Positions 26,854 through 35,412 of a stretch of 64,000 nucleotides of DNA are shown in pieces. The notes below the pieces were generated by a model. The model ran no database searches. It was given only the letters and a program-made list of their open reading frames with translations, and was not told the origin of the DNA. The stretch covers positions 16,835 to 80,834 of the forward strand of contig JAJRSE010000080.1 in NCBI GenBank assembly GCA_024278955.1, written 5' to 3'. How positions within the stretch are numbered: position 1 is the stretch's first letter; the number at the start of each line of letters is the position of its first letter. The position numbers and the translations under genes were made by a program. The stretch comes from Planctomycetota bacterium (GTDB lineage: Bacteria > Planctomycetota > Planctomycetia > Pirellulales > Lacipirellulaceae).

Positions 26854-27864
26854 TTAGACTGCGGCGGATTTTATGAGGAGTTCGGCGATTTGTACCGCGT
26901 TGGTGGCCGCCCCCTTGCGGAGGTTATCGCTGACACACCAGAACGCGAGGCCGTTTTCGCAGGAAAGATCTTCGCGGATTCGACCGATAAAGACGCCATC
27001 GTCGTCGGTGCAGGTCGAAGGCATGGGATATTGGCCCTGGTTGAGGTCATCGAAGACGGTGATTCCTGGCGTGGCGGCAAAGAGTTTTTTGGCCTCTTCG
27101 ACGCTGATTTTCTTTTCTGTTTCGACCAGGATGCTTTCGCTGTGGCAATTTTCGACGGGCACCCGAACACAGGTGGGGCAAACTTTGATATTGTCGTCAC
27201 CAAAGATTTTTTGAGTTTCGTAGACCATCTTCATTTCTTCGCTGGTGTAGCCGTTTTGTTTGTGGGAACCGATTTGCGGGATCAGGTTGAAAGCGATCCG
27301 GTGGTCGAAGGCTTGGTACTGGTAATCTTTCTTTTCGAGAAAAGCTTGGCTACCGTCGAGGAGGTCGGCCTGGCCTTGCACCCCTGCCCCGCTGGTTGCT
27401 TGATAGGTGCTGACAATCACACGGCGAATTTTGCCGGCGTCGTGCAGCGGCTTCATTGCGAGAACCATTTGAGTGGTCGAGCAGTTGGGGCTCGAAATGA
27501 TTCCTTCGTGTTGCAAAGCCGCTTCGGGATTGATCTCGGGAACGACAAGCGGCACCTTGGGGTCCATCCGCCAGTAGCCACTTTCATCAACCACGACGCA
27601 GTTGCGTTCAGTTGCCCAGGGGCAGAACTCAGCAGCAACGTCGTCGGGGGTGCTTCCAATGGCGAGGTCGATGTCGTCGAAGACTTCGGGGCACAGGAGT
27701 TTGACTTCGTGGTCTTCGCCTTTGAAGGAGAGCGTCGTGCCGGCGGATCGTTTGGAGGCCAGGAACGTGATTTTTTCGTAGGGGAAATCACGCTCTTCTA
27801 GCAGTTGACGGATTAAACGACCTACAGCACCAGTGGCGCCAACGATGGCAAACGACTTAAACAC
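26854..27864 (-). CDS. asd: Aspartate-semialdehyde dehydrogenase
   Basis: 336 residues from the GTG at 27864, chosen because GGAG lies nine bases upstream and the Rossmann GATGAVG loop then sits at the usual distance; an open frame to 27936 adds 24 non-conserved residues. The catalytic Cys is C128 in SSPNCSTTQM; STYQATSGAGVQGQ and the NLIPQIGSH histidine region follow. It reduces aspartyl phosphate to the semialdehyde for lysine, threonine and methionine synthesis. A short gap precedes truA. Confidence 0.96.
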   Translation of the reverse strand: MFKSFAIVGATGAVGRLIRQLLEERDFPYEKITFLASKRSAGTTLSFKGEDHEVKLLCPEVFDDIDLAIGSTPDDVAAEFCPWATERNCVVVDESGYWRMDPKVPLVVPEINPEAALQHEGIISSPNCSTTQMVLAMKPLHDAGKIRRVIVSTYQATSGAGVQGQADLLDGSQAFLEKKDYQYQAFDHRIAFNLIPQIGSHKQNGYTSEEMKMVYETQKIFGDDNIKVCPTCVRVPVENCHSESILVETEKKISVEEAKKLFAATPGITVFDDLNQGQYPMPSTCTDDDGVFIGRIREDLSCENGLAFWCVSDNLRKGAATNAVQIAELLIKSAAV

Positions 27865-28106
27865 GGTAACAAACTCCGGGGAAAAGGACTGGATTGAAAG
27901 ACGTCGGCTCAGCTGAGATCGTCTACGTACAGACAACCGGTCATTCTAAATGGTTCAGGGGCTGTCTACAACGCGCCGCCCTGCCCTTTCCAGGACAACT
28001 GCCAAATCGGTATTGAGCGTGCTAGCCGCAGGCGAAAGCTGTGGAAGTGGGCGAAAAACCGCGGCTTTCGCCTGCGGCTACAACCCAACTCACGACTTTG
28101 CCGTTG

Positions 28107-29069
28107 CTATGGGCTACCTGTAAGCTTGATCGCGATGCGGCTGGCCAAGGGGTCAACCCAGCGGCGGACGGTGGCTGGCTGGAGGAACGAAAAATTTGCA
28201 AAGAGCATCGCGAGGCCGAAGGTAATCATGCCCATAAACATCGCAATGCCGACGTGAGTAGCAACAGCCATCCAAAGCATAATTGGCCTCAAGAAACGAT
28301 TCCAGATGAGGCAGCAGTAAAACAGCTCCCAGAAGATGGTCAGATGAGTTGCCAAGGCAACGAGGACGGGCCATCCAGCGAGCCAAGTGGCGTCGAGAGA
28401 TTGATATTCGTAGTTGGCAACTGCCCACCAGACGGCAGAGCCGGCCTGCCAGTTTTCGCCCTGCATTTTAGCAAGCGCTGAGAACAGGTAGATAATGCAG
28501 AGATGCAGTTGAATCAGCCGAATAGCGACGTTGGCCGAAGTGCTGGGCGCAGCGGGCGACGTGTCACCGCGTCGTAACCGTCGGATGCGGTCAAGCGAAT
28601 AGCAGGCACCGCATGGGCCGAGCATTAGGTAGAGAGCAAACATGCAATTGATTTTATCGAGTCCAAAAAACGCTCCGGGACTCACACGGTGGGCGTAAGA
28701 AACTGCGAGTAAAAACGCGAGCACCGCGGTCGTACGGCTAAATAAGCCTAGCATCAAGCAGAAAAACACGAGCAGAGCAAAGATGTGGACAGACCAGAGC
28801 ATCCAAGGCTGTTCGATTTTGAAAAAGAGGCTCCAAACCGACCATTGATGGCCCTGAATGTCGCGAATGAAACTAACGGGTAACCAGCCTTCTTGGCCTA
28901 AGAACGCTTGCAAGTCGAGCGACCAGACGAGATGAGTGTAGAAGAGCATCGCGCCAGCCAGCACACGAATAAAGCAAAGCGTGGCTGGGTCGGTCGGCGA
29001 GAACCAGAAACGGTTCCAGGCTTGGCCCAGCTCAACAACGTAGCCGCGTGTGTCGGAAAAAGCTCCCAT
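28107..29069 (-). CDS. HTTM-domain membrane protein
   Basis: 320 residues with several hydrophobic helices arranged as in the HTTM (horizontally transferred transmembrane) domain related to vitamin-K-dependent gamma-carboxylase: FIRVLAGAMLFYTHLVW, LFSRTTAVLAFLLAVSYAHR, and RLIQLHLCIIYLFSALAKM. The carboxylase activity needs a C-terminal domain that is absent here, so the function is probably different. The start ATG overlaps the stop of the preceding gene (TAATG), which indicates translational coupling. Confidence 0.88.
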   Translation of the reverse strand: MGAFSDTRGYVVELGQAWNRFWFSPTDPATLCFIRVLAGAMLFYTHLVWSLDLQAFLGQEGWLPVSFIRDIQGHQWSVWSLFFKIEQPWMLWSVHIFALLVFFCLMLGLFSRTTAVLAFLLAVSYAHRVSPGAFFGLDKINCMFALYLMLGPCGACYSLDRIRRLRRGDTSPAAPSTSANVAIRLIQLHLCIIYLFSALAKMQGENWQAGSAVWWAVANYEYQSLDATWLAGWPVLVALATHLTIFWELFYCCLIWNRFLRPIMLWMAVATHVGIAMFMGMITFGLAMLFANFSFLQPATVRRWVDPLASRIAIKLTGSP

Positions 29070-29821
29070 TATTGTCCTCCTCCTGGGATGGCGATCGGTA
29101 GCTCTTCGGAAGAAGAATTCAAAGCCACAGCGGAGGTTTCGTTGATTTCAGCAAGTACCAAATAAGTCGACGGGGCGTCGAAAGGGGTTTCGTCGAGTAC
29201 TTGTTGCGGTGAGAGAAGCTTGTGGAGTATCCATTCGACACGCCCTGTTTTTCCCTCGTGGCGACGGATCAGGTGTTTCGCGTAAAGGCGTCCCGACTGT
29301 TCGCCCATTTCGCCCGTCTGGGCGGCGAGCATCATATGCCGATGATAAAACAGGCGGGGCCATTGTTGGTCGATATTTGGGAATTCGCCCGAAGCAAGTT
29401 CGGCACCACCGGAGTCCCAAACTTGGTAGCGAATAAGATTGCTGCCAGCAGGGTCGGGTGCGAAAAACTGATAGCCGTGGTTCAGGTAAGCGAGGTTGAG
29501 GTAGTGGTGAAAGAAGCCTCGCAGCGATCGAGGCACGACCGGCTGTTGCCAGACGCTGCTTTCTCTGGGGGGGACGGGAAGAGGGTTTCCTTGGGAATCA
29601 TTTTGCGCCATATAGCTTGGCGGCAGGGCCGGGTCAGTCGAGAGATCCCAAGGAGCAACGAAGACTGCGGTAAGATGCAGGACCACCAGGATGCTGACGA
29701 GCCATCGCCAAGCCGGGTGCCAAGGCACAGCGGAAGCCGCCCGCTTAGCCAACTTTTTGGGCTTGGCGGGTGGCGAGTCGACCGGGTCCTGGTTTTCGGG
29801 CCTTTTTTTTGCCATCGACAC
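29069..29821 (-). CDS. Membrane-anchored partner of the HTTM protein
   Basis: 250 residues. A basic N-terminus (KPKKLAKRAASA) precedes one membrane helix (LVSILVVLHLTAVFVAPWDL, residues about 40-60); the rest is extracytoplasmic with YQFFAPDPAGSNLIRYQVWD. The same pattern of a short one-helix protein translated just before an HTTM protein is common in planctomycetes, so the two probably form one complex. The stop overlaps the HTTM start. Function unknown. Confidence 0.75.
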   Translation of the reverse strand: MSMAKKRPENQDPVDSPPAKPKKLAKRAASAVPWHPAWRWLVSILVVLHLTAVFVAPWDLSTDPALPPSYMAQNDSQGNPLPVPPRESSVWQQPVVPRSLRGFFHHYLNLAYLNHGYQFFAPDPAGSNLIRYQVWDSGGAELASGEFPNIDQQWPRLFYHRHMMLAAQTGEMGEQSGRLYAKHLIRRHEGKTGRVEWILHKLLSPQQVLDETPFDAPSTYLVLAEINETSAVALNSSSEELPIAIPGGGQ

Positions 29822-29891
29822 TACTCGCGATTCGTAAAAAGCATTTTCTTGTTCACTTGTTCCAATAGCTTAATCGCCTCAAGCCTACAGG

Positions 29892-29931
29892 AAAAGAAAA
29901 ACCCTCGCACCGGTCAACACCGATACGAGGG
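29892..29931 (-). terminator. Intrinsic terminator of the TIGR03000 gene
   Basis: Read on the minus strand: CCCTCG, an inner CGGT/ACCG pair, CGAGGG, then TTTTTCTTTT. The stem (29902-29931) and T-tract (29892-29901) lie 35 bases after the TIGR03000 stop. Confidence 0.85.
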
Positions 29932-29965
29932 AAATATTTTAGCAGCACCCACTCGATTTTGATGG

Positions 29966-30949
29966 CTATCTTGCCAACTGAGCGAGCTTCATGCTGTTCT
30001 CGGCTTCAAAATCGAACGCAAAGTCGTGCGATTCGCCGCCCGCGATCGTAAGTTGACGCTCTTGAACTAGCTTTTTTCCGTCCTGCTCGAACTCTACGCG
30101 AACCGTGTAGCCAGTCCAAATCTCGCCAGCGGCAAGGCGTTGGGTAATGTAGCTACGCGAGGTGCCAGTTTGCTTGGTCTCGGCTCCCGAGAGGAAAACT
30201 ACAGCATTCTCTGGCACGGTGAGTTTGAGCTCAGTTTTAACAGGAGCTTCGTCCGCCAACTGAGGCGAGCTCTCGCTGCCGAAGTTCACGTCGAGCTTGT
30301 CGCCGGCGTGGAGCTTGAGCACCTTGTGTTCGACCACTTTCTTGCCATCCTGTTCAAACTCAACTCGGAGCTTGTAGGCGTAGGTTTTGCCAGCTTCTAG
30401 GCCCTTGGAAACATAGTTTCGCAAGCCGCCGGTGCTGCTAGTTTCTCGGTCGTTGACAAAAACCTTAGCACCCTCCGGAAGGGTAACTGCAATCGAAGCA
30501 CTGCCTGAAGTGGCGGTCGAGCCAACGCAATCCACACAATCGCTTACCACAACAGGGGTCGTGTAGATGACTCCTCCTACGCTGCCGCCATAGCTGCCGT
30601 AACTTCCTGCGCTGCCGTAAGAGTAGCTACCTGCGCTGCCATAAGAACCGTAGCAGCCGTAGCTCGATCGTGCGGCGCGACGTGCGGCTCTATTTGCAAC
30701 CCGATTGGCCCGATTGGCTCGCATTCGCGAGAAAAGCCCTCCGCCATAGCTGCCAGCAGAACCGTAGCTGCCAGCGGAACCGTAGCTGCCACCGTAGCCA
30801 CCATAGCTTCCTGCCGAGGCGTAACCGCCATAGCTGCCTGAAGAGCCCCAACTGCCGTTGGACCAAGCCATGGCGTCGGAACCAGCCATGGATGCTGCTA
30901 CTGCTACCAGTGCGAGCTGAAAAAATCTGTTTGTGCCAAGAATTCTCAT
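29966..30949 (-). CDS. Secreted TIGR03000 protein with Gly/Ser/Tyr repeats
   Basis: 327 residues from the ATG at 30949, chosen because GGGAG lies eight bases upstream. A signal peptide (residues 1-28) is followed by about 90 residues of GSYGG/SAGSYG repeats, an Arg/Ala-rich block (RANRANRVANRAARRAAR), more repeats, then two tandem TIGR03000 domains (SIAVTLPEGAKVFVNDRET and LKLTVPENAVVFLSGAET, each ending RVEFEQDGKK). This domain is specific to planctomycetes and occurs on secreted proteins of unknown role. The repeats suggest a surface or matrix component. Confidence 0.9.
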   Translation of the reverse strand: MRILGTNRFFQLALVAVAASMAGSDAMAWSNGSWGSSGSYGGYASAGSYGGYGGSYGSAGSYGSAGSYGGGLFSRMRANRANRVANRAARRAARSSYGCYGSYGSAGSYSYGSAGSYGSYGGSVGGVIYTTPVVVSDCVDCVGSTATSGSASIAVTLPEGAKVFVNDRETSSTGGLRNYVSKGLEAGKTYAYKLRVEFEQDGKKVVEHKVLKLHAGDKLDVNFGSESSPQLADEAPVKTELKLTVPENAVVFLSGAETKQTGTSRSYITQRLAAGEIWTGYTVRVEFEQDGKKLVQERQLTIAGGESHDFAFDFEAENSMKLAQLAR

Positions 30950-31226
30950 CAAAATGTCTCCCAAATTGACCGCTAAACCAGACGGAAAAGGTATCCCGCG
31001 ACTACCGCCAGAATACCAGCATGTCGCCGTAATTCAAGTAATCTACGTAAGATTAACTCATTTTGGCGATTAGGGTGGTTCAGCGGCCCAATGAGGCGGG
31101 ATTCCCTCCCTCTCGTTTTCTTGGAAAATTGGCGTATGAGTATTGTGGCACGCCACGACCAAGAAGTGCTACTATGCGTACTACTCCGCTCATTTTCACC
31201 GACATTCTGCACCGATACCCTGCACT

Positions 31227-32396
31227 ATGCCTACCAATCTCGCTCGAACCGAAAACACTCGCTTACGTCTTCGCGAGGCAATGCCGGTCGCGAAAAATTG
31301 GGCGTACTTCGACCATGCTGCCGTAGCGCCGATTTCTGGGCCAGCGGCAGACGTGCTCAGCGACTGGCTAGCTGAGGCTTCGGAACAAGGCGATACCCGA
31401 TGGCTGGATTGGGCTCGGCAATTGGGCGAAACCCGCATCGCTGCGGCTGAACTCGTAGGCGCAGAAGTCGACGAGATTGCTCTCGTGCCGAACACAACCG
31501 CAGGCATCAATTTGGTTGCCGAAGGACTGGATTGGCGCTCGGGCGACAATATCGTTACGCTCGACGATGAATTTCCGGCGAATGTGTATCCTTGGCTCTA
31601 TCTCGAAAGCCAGGGCGTAGAGACGCGTCGCGTGCCGACGACCGAGGGGCGCGTCGATCTGGCACAATTGGCTGAGCATTGCGATGAGCGTACCCGAGTT
31701 GTTAGCGTTAGCTGGGTTGGCTATGGAACCGGTTGTCGGCGAGATTTGGCGGCCATTGCCGAGATCGCGCATCGCAATCACGCCTTATTTCTCGTCGATG
31801 CGATCCAGGGGTTGGGCGTGTTTCCGCTAGATGTGGCAAGTAGCGGGATCGATTGCTTGGCGGCCGATGGACACAAGTGGCTTTTGGGTCCCGAAGGAGC
31901 AGGCATTGCCTACCTGAGCCACGATTGTTTATCGAAACTCAAGCCGATCGGCGTCGGCTGGCAAAGCGTGGTCCATTCTCAGGACTTCAGCCGCATTGAA
32001 CTTGACTTGAAACCGACGGCTGCCCGCTACGAAGGCGGTTCGCACAACATGGCCGGTTTCTTGGCGTTGGGGGCGAGCCTTCGGTTGTTACTTTCGCTGG
32101 GTATCGAAAACGTAGCGGAGGCAATTCTTGAATTTACCGACCTGGCATGTGAGCGTCTCCAGACGCTGGGCGCAGTGATTTGCTCGCCCCGCTTGGGAGC
32201 CGAGCGGTCGGGCATTGTCTCGTTTGAATTGCCGGGGCACGATCCAACGCAGGTCCGCCGGCACTGCCTTGAGCAGGGGGTTGCGCTGAATTGCCGTGCA
32301 GGTCGCCTGCGAATCAGTGCGCATGCCTATAATAACGAAGAAGACTTAGAGAAACTTGAAGAAGCGCTGAAGAGTTTTCGGGGAACGAAAGCATGA
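31227..32396 (+). CDS. Class V aminotransferase-fold PLP enzyme
   Basis: 389 residues from the ATG at 31227 (MPTNLARTENTR); the open frame goes back to 31143. The PLP lysine is in DGHKWLLGPEG; AYFDHAAVAPISGP at the start, NTTAGINLVAEGL, the LVDAIQGLGV aspartate and YEGGSHNMAGF are the cysteine-desulfurase/kynureninase-like pattern. No active-site Cys loop of IscS is seen, so it may be a SufS-like, isopenicillin-epimerase-like or sugar-amine enzyme; the substrate cannot be told. coaD follows 63 bases downstream. Confidence 0.88.
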   Translation: MPTNLARTENTRLRLREAMPVAKNWAYFDHAAVAPISGPAADVLSDWLAEASEQGDTRWLDWARQLGETRIAAAELVGAEVDEIALVPNTTAGINLVAEGLDWRSGDNIVTLDDEFPANVYPWLYLESQGVETRRVPTTEGRVDLAQLAEHCDERTRVVSVSWVGYGTGCRRDLAAIAEIAHRNHALFLVDAIQGLGVFPLDVASSGIDCLAADGHKWLLGPEGAGIAYLSHDCLSKLKPIGVGWQSVVHSQDFSRIELDLKPTAARYEGGSHNMAGFLALGASLRLLLSLGIENVAEAILEFTDLACERLQTLGAVICSPRLGAERSGIVSFELPGHDPTQVRRHCLEQGVALNCRAGRLRISAHAYNNEEDLEKLEEALKSFRGTKA

Positions 32397-32459
32397 TGTC
32401 GAGCTGCTAACCGCCCTGCCCTGTCCTTACCGAATCTGTCTTAAACGAAAGAATGAGCT

Positions 32460-32951
32460 ATGTCGCGACGTGCTGTATACACAGGTTCGTTCGATCCGAT
32501 CACGCTGGGGCATCTCAACGTGATTGAACGCAGTAGCAAGCTGGTCGATACTCTGATTGTGGGAGTGGGCATGAACATCGACAAGCAATCGATGTTTACG
32601 GCGAAAGAGCGTGCCGAGCTGATCCGGCGCACCACTCGGCATCTCGACAACGTCGAGGTGAAGATTTTCAACGGTTTGGCCGTGCGATTCGTGCGAGACT
32701 GTGACTCCCGCGTGATTATCCGCGGCGTGCGTTCTCTGACCGACATGGAAACGGAATTCACGATGACGCTGGCCAACCGAAAGCTCGACGCGGGAATCGA
32801 GACGGTCTTTCTGATGGCTGACGATGAGTTTTCGCACGTCTCTAGTTCGTTGATTAAACAAATCACCCCGCTAGCCGAGGATGAAGAACTGGCCCGCTTT
32901 GTGCCGGAAGAAATCGTGCCGGACCTACGTAAGAAAATTGCTACCCGGTAG
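32460..32951 (+). CDS. coaD: Phosphopantetheine adenylyltransferase
   Basis: 163 residues, full length. YTGSFDPITLGHLNVIERS holds the nucleotidyltransferase T/HxGH motif; MFTAKERAELIRR, RGVRSLTDMETEFTM and FSHVSSSLIKQ (the ISSTxxR counterpart) line the active site. It adenylates 4'-phosphopantetheine in coenzyme A synthesis. It follows the aminotransferase gene on the same strand and may be cotranscribed with it. Confidence 0.97.
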   Translation: MSRRAVYTGSFDPITLGHLNVIERSSKLVDTLIVGVGMNIDKQSMFTAKERAELIRRTTRHLDNVEVKIFNGLAVRFVRDCDSRVIIRGVRSLTDMETEFTMTLANRKLDAGIETVFLMADDEFSHVSSSLIKQITPLAEDEELARFVPEEIVPDLRKKIATR

Positions 32952-33142
32952 AGGTTCGAGAAGAAATCGCTAAATACTCAAACACATGGAAAGAGGTGGT
33001 GGATTGTCTTTCAAATCACCGGCTTAACCGGAAATGCAAGGATCATTCGTTTCGAGTAGAATGAACGACCTACTGCTGGCAACATCCCGCTTCCGGTGCC
33101 AGTCGAACGGCTCGTAGGGCAAACTTTATATTGGAGAATTTC

Positions 33143-33328
33143 ATGTCTTCCGCAAAAGCAGCCATGACCGACATCATCGGACGACAACCCGATGACAGCA
33201 GCTACGACGAAATCCTACGTGAACTTGCATTTGCCCGCATGGTGCAGCGTGGAATGCAGGATTCGGATGCTGATCGAACGATATCAGACGATGAAATGAA
33301 AAGAAAGATCGACTCGTGGCAAAAATAA
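33143..33328 (+). CDS. Antitoxin of a RelE/ParE-type pair
   Basis: 61 residues from the ATG at 33143, with TTGGAG seven bases before it. The helical, acidic sequence (DIIGRQPDDSSYDEILREL, ending SDDEMKRKIDSWQK) and its 13-base overlap with a ParE-like gene identify a type II antitoxin. It would bind and neutralise the toxin and repress the operon. The toxin appears truncated, so the pair may be decaying. Confidence 0.75.
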   Translation: MSSAKAAMTDIIGRQPDDSSYDEILRELAFARMVQRGMQDSDADRTISDDEMKRKIDSWQK

Positions 33329-33549
33329 CTTGGACACTTGAAGCCGTTCGCTGGCTTGAGGAGATCCACGATTTCATTGCTTTGGACAATCTAACCGCTG
33401 CACACAAGGTCGTCACCGGCATCTACAATAAGATTCAACTTCTTCGTGATCATCCACGCTTGGGGCAACGATACGAACCAGTCACCGAAAATGAAGGCCC
33501 TACTCAACAGTGGATAGGATGGAAAACGGAACTGTTTTCAACCGATTGA
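33316..33549 (+). pseudogene. RelE/ParE-family toxin, C-terminally truncated
   Basis: GTG start at 33316, overlapping the antitoxin. Residues 1-57 are normal ParE/RelE (ITWTLEAVRWLEEIHDFIA, AHKVVTGIYNKIQLLRDHPRLGQRYEP). After VTENE the expected beta-strands of the type seen in relatives (a YGHYRI-like strand and the ILGVFHG-like end) are absent; instead GPTQQWIGWKTELFSTD follows to a stop, 77 residues in all against about 95. The lost strands form the core of the fold, so a loss of activity is probable. This reading is from memory of the family, not an alignment. Confidence 0.65.
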
Positions 33550-33561
33550 AGAGAAACATCG

Positions 33562-34728
33562 CTATCGAGCGGCGCGGAGGATGAGCACTGCGATCGAAAG
33601 CAGGCCGATGGCTGCGAGGACGGTTTTTATTTGTTCAAAGGTACCATCGTGAGAGGCCAGTTGCCGGAGGGCCGCTTCGGTCGATGCCTGGGTAGGTTCG
33701 GACGACGACGTCCCTTCGGGCCACTTTGCGTCAGTCTCTTCGGGCCACATCGCAGCTAAATCTTCCGAAGTTTTCGGGGCTTGCCAAAGGTCGTGGTCTG
33801 AGCTGGCGGCCGGCGGTTCGATGTCGGCGGGTTGCGGCTTCTGAGCCAGTGGCTCCGCGCTTTCACTGGGAACGCATATCCCGTTTTTGCAAAATTTCTG
33901 CTCGTAGCTGTTCGACGGATCGCTGTTTGCAGCGAGCAAGTTTTCTGCACGTTGGCCGATATCGGGCGCCAAGCTTGCCAAAAAACTATCCACGCGGCCG
34001 CCAAAGCTTCCGAGCGTAGTCCCCTGCCCTGCCCCGAAAAGTACGCCTGCGAGTTCGCCATCGCGGTTAAAGATGGGGCCGCCTGAATCGCCTTGCCGAG
34101 CTTCGACATCCAGCTCGACCATGTGCTGAGGGAAATCTTGGCGCGGAGCATAATACTGTGTGCAACGACCGGTTGCCGAGCGGTACATTCCTTGCCCGTA
34201 GCCGCAGATGGTTAGCTGTTCGCCAGGTTTGGGGGCGACGGGTGCTATTTTTACGGGCTCGACAGGTGGTCGCCAAATCACGAGCGCTGCGAGATCCCAA
34301 TCGGGGTCGACTTTTAGTGCGCGGGCTTTCGAGGTGAAACCTCCGGGGAAAACCACTTCGACCATTCCCTTGGCATCGCGAACCACATGCCAGTTGGTAA
34401 TCACTAGGGCAAACTGATCGCGGAGGTCGATTAACGTGCCGCTGCCGTAAGAGGTGGCTCCTTCTTCGGGAACAATCACACGCACAACAGCCGGGTGCGG
34501 TTGGTCGGTGCGCAGATGTTGCCCCGGGGAAGCGGTTTGGAGGGGTCCCTGCGGCTGGGTGGACGACGGCAACGAAAACTCATTCTGCCAAATGCGAGAA
34601 AGTTGTTGCGATCGAGAAAAATCGGTCGATGCTCCTTCACCTCTGTGCGCGGAAGCGCAGATGGCCATTGCGGCCAGTAGGCAGCTCAGTGTTTTTCTGA
34701 GAATTTTTGGAATGTATGGTGGGAGCAT
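33562..34728 (-). CDS. Membrane-anchored trypsin-like serine protease
   Basis: 388 residues from the ATG at 34728, chosen because it follows the stop of the upstream small gene by four bases and gives a clean signal sequence (LRKTLSCLLAAMAICASA). The triad is H114 (TNWHVV), D145 (DWDLAAL) and S215 (QGDSGGP). After the protease domain comes a Glu/Trp/Pro-rich linker and a C-terminal helix (VLAAIGLLSIAVLILRAAR) that ties it to the membrane. No PDZ domain is present, unlike HtrA/DegP. It ends a three-gene operon with a ribbon-helix-helix protein and a 64-residue protein. Confidence 0.88.
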   Translation of the reverse strand: MLPPYIPKILRKTLSCLLAAMAICASAHRGEGASTDFSRSQQLSRIWQNEFSLPSSTQPQGPLQTASPGQHLRTDQPHPAVVRVIVPEEGATSYGSGTLIDLRDQFALVITNWHVVRDAKGMVEVVFPGGFTSKARALKVDPDWDLAALVIWRPPVEPVKIAPVAPKPGEQLTICGYGQGMYRSATGRCTQYYAPRQDFPQHMVELDVEARQGDSGGPIFNRDGELAGVLFGAGQGTTLGSFGGRVDSFLASLAPDIGQRAENLLAANSDPSNSYEQKFCKNGICVPSESAEPLAQKPQPADIEPPAASSDHDLWQAPKTSEDLAAMWPEETDAKWPEGTSSSEPTQASTEAALRQLASHDGTFEQIKTVLAAIGLLSIAVLILRAAR

Positions 34729-34732
34729 CAGG

Positions 34733-34927
34733 CTATAAACGGCGGAACGGGGTGACAGGAAGTCGAGCCTTTCGGAGTTGCTCACTTTCAAGAATCATGT
34801 CCAGCAATCGCGAGCGTAGATCGCTGGCACTCTCTTTTTTGGATTCACTCTCAACTCGATTGGGCATCTTAGTACGTTTGGCACGGGACGACAAAAAATT
34901 GGTCTGGTCCCCAACACTTGCATTCAT
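34733..34927 (-). CDS. Small basic protein of unknown function
   Basis: 64 residues. ATG at 34927 has GGGAG ten bases upstream; the gene lies 15 bases after the ribbon-helix-helix gene and four before the protease, so coupling is likely. The sequence is charged and helical at the C-terminal half (ASDLRSRLLDMILESEQLRKARL), with no membrane segment. I do not recognise it. Its tight fit in the operon is the main support. Confidence 0.55.
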   Translation of the reverse strand: MNASVGDQTNFLSSRAKRTKMPNRVESESKKESASDLRSRLLDMILESEQLRKARLPVTPFRRL

Positions 34928-34942
34928 AAGCTATGGTCTCCC

Positions 34943-35182
34943 TCAGGCGGCGATAGGTCGACCGCCGCGTAGCTCTCCGTCGCGATGCGGAAAGTCTTGT
35001 CCGTTGTTGTAAAGTGCTTTGAGTCGTCGTAGTTCGGCACGAAATGCGTTTTCAGCCAGTTGAGTTAGCGTGAGCCTGGCCGGATAGCCAGCCAAGTGGA
35101 CCGCAGCATCGCGGGCTTCGTCTAATACGGCGCTTGGCAAGTAAATCGTGGCACGAACTTTTGCTTGAGGTTCTTGCTGCAT
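34943..35182 (-). CDS. Ribbon-helix-helix DNA-binding protein
   Basis: 79 residues from the ATG at 35182, with AAGGAG eight bases upstream. KVRATIYLPSAVLDEARDAA is the beta-strand plus helix of the Arc/MetJ-type fold, followed by LTLTQLAENAFRAELRRLK, and the tail FPHRDGELRGGRPI is basic. Similar proteins accompany ParA-type partition genes or toxins elsewhere; here the partners are a small protein and a protease. It probably controls its own operon. Confidence 0.75.
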   Translation of the reverse strand: MQQEPQAKVRATIYLPSAVLDEARDAAVHLAGYPARLTLTQLAENAFRAELRRLKALYNNGQDFPHRDGELRGGRPIAA

Positions 35183-35412
35183 AGTCCTAACTCCTTGGGT
35201 CATGCGAGGAAGAAATCGACGCGATGCAATCCAGCGCAGCGCGTTTCTAAGAGTATTGATCGGACGTTGTCACACATTAGTTCAAACGTATGACGTTTCG
35301 CCTCAGAGGTTCGCTAGCCGGCAGGACCGGCCTTGAGAGGAGAAGCGTTTGAGGTGGTAGAGTTTGCCACAGAAAGTAACGCTTGACACAGAAACTGAGG
35401 AGCAAAATTTAG

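Noticed and set aside
26635..27801. 388-codon open frame on the + strand
   Set aside because: Antisense shadow of asd; FDVVEDFGAQEFDFV-like composition is complementary-codon noise.
30577..30831. Ala/Thr-rich open frame inside the TIGR03000 gene
   Set aside because: Frame-shifted reading of the Gly/Ser/Tyr repeat DNA.
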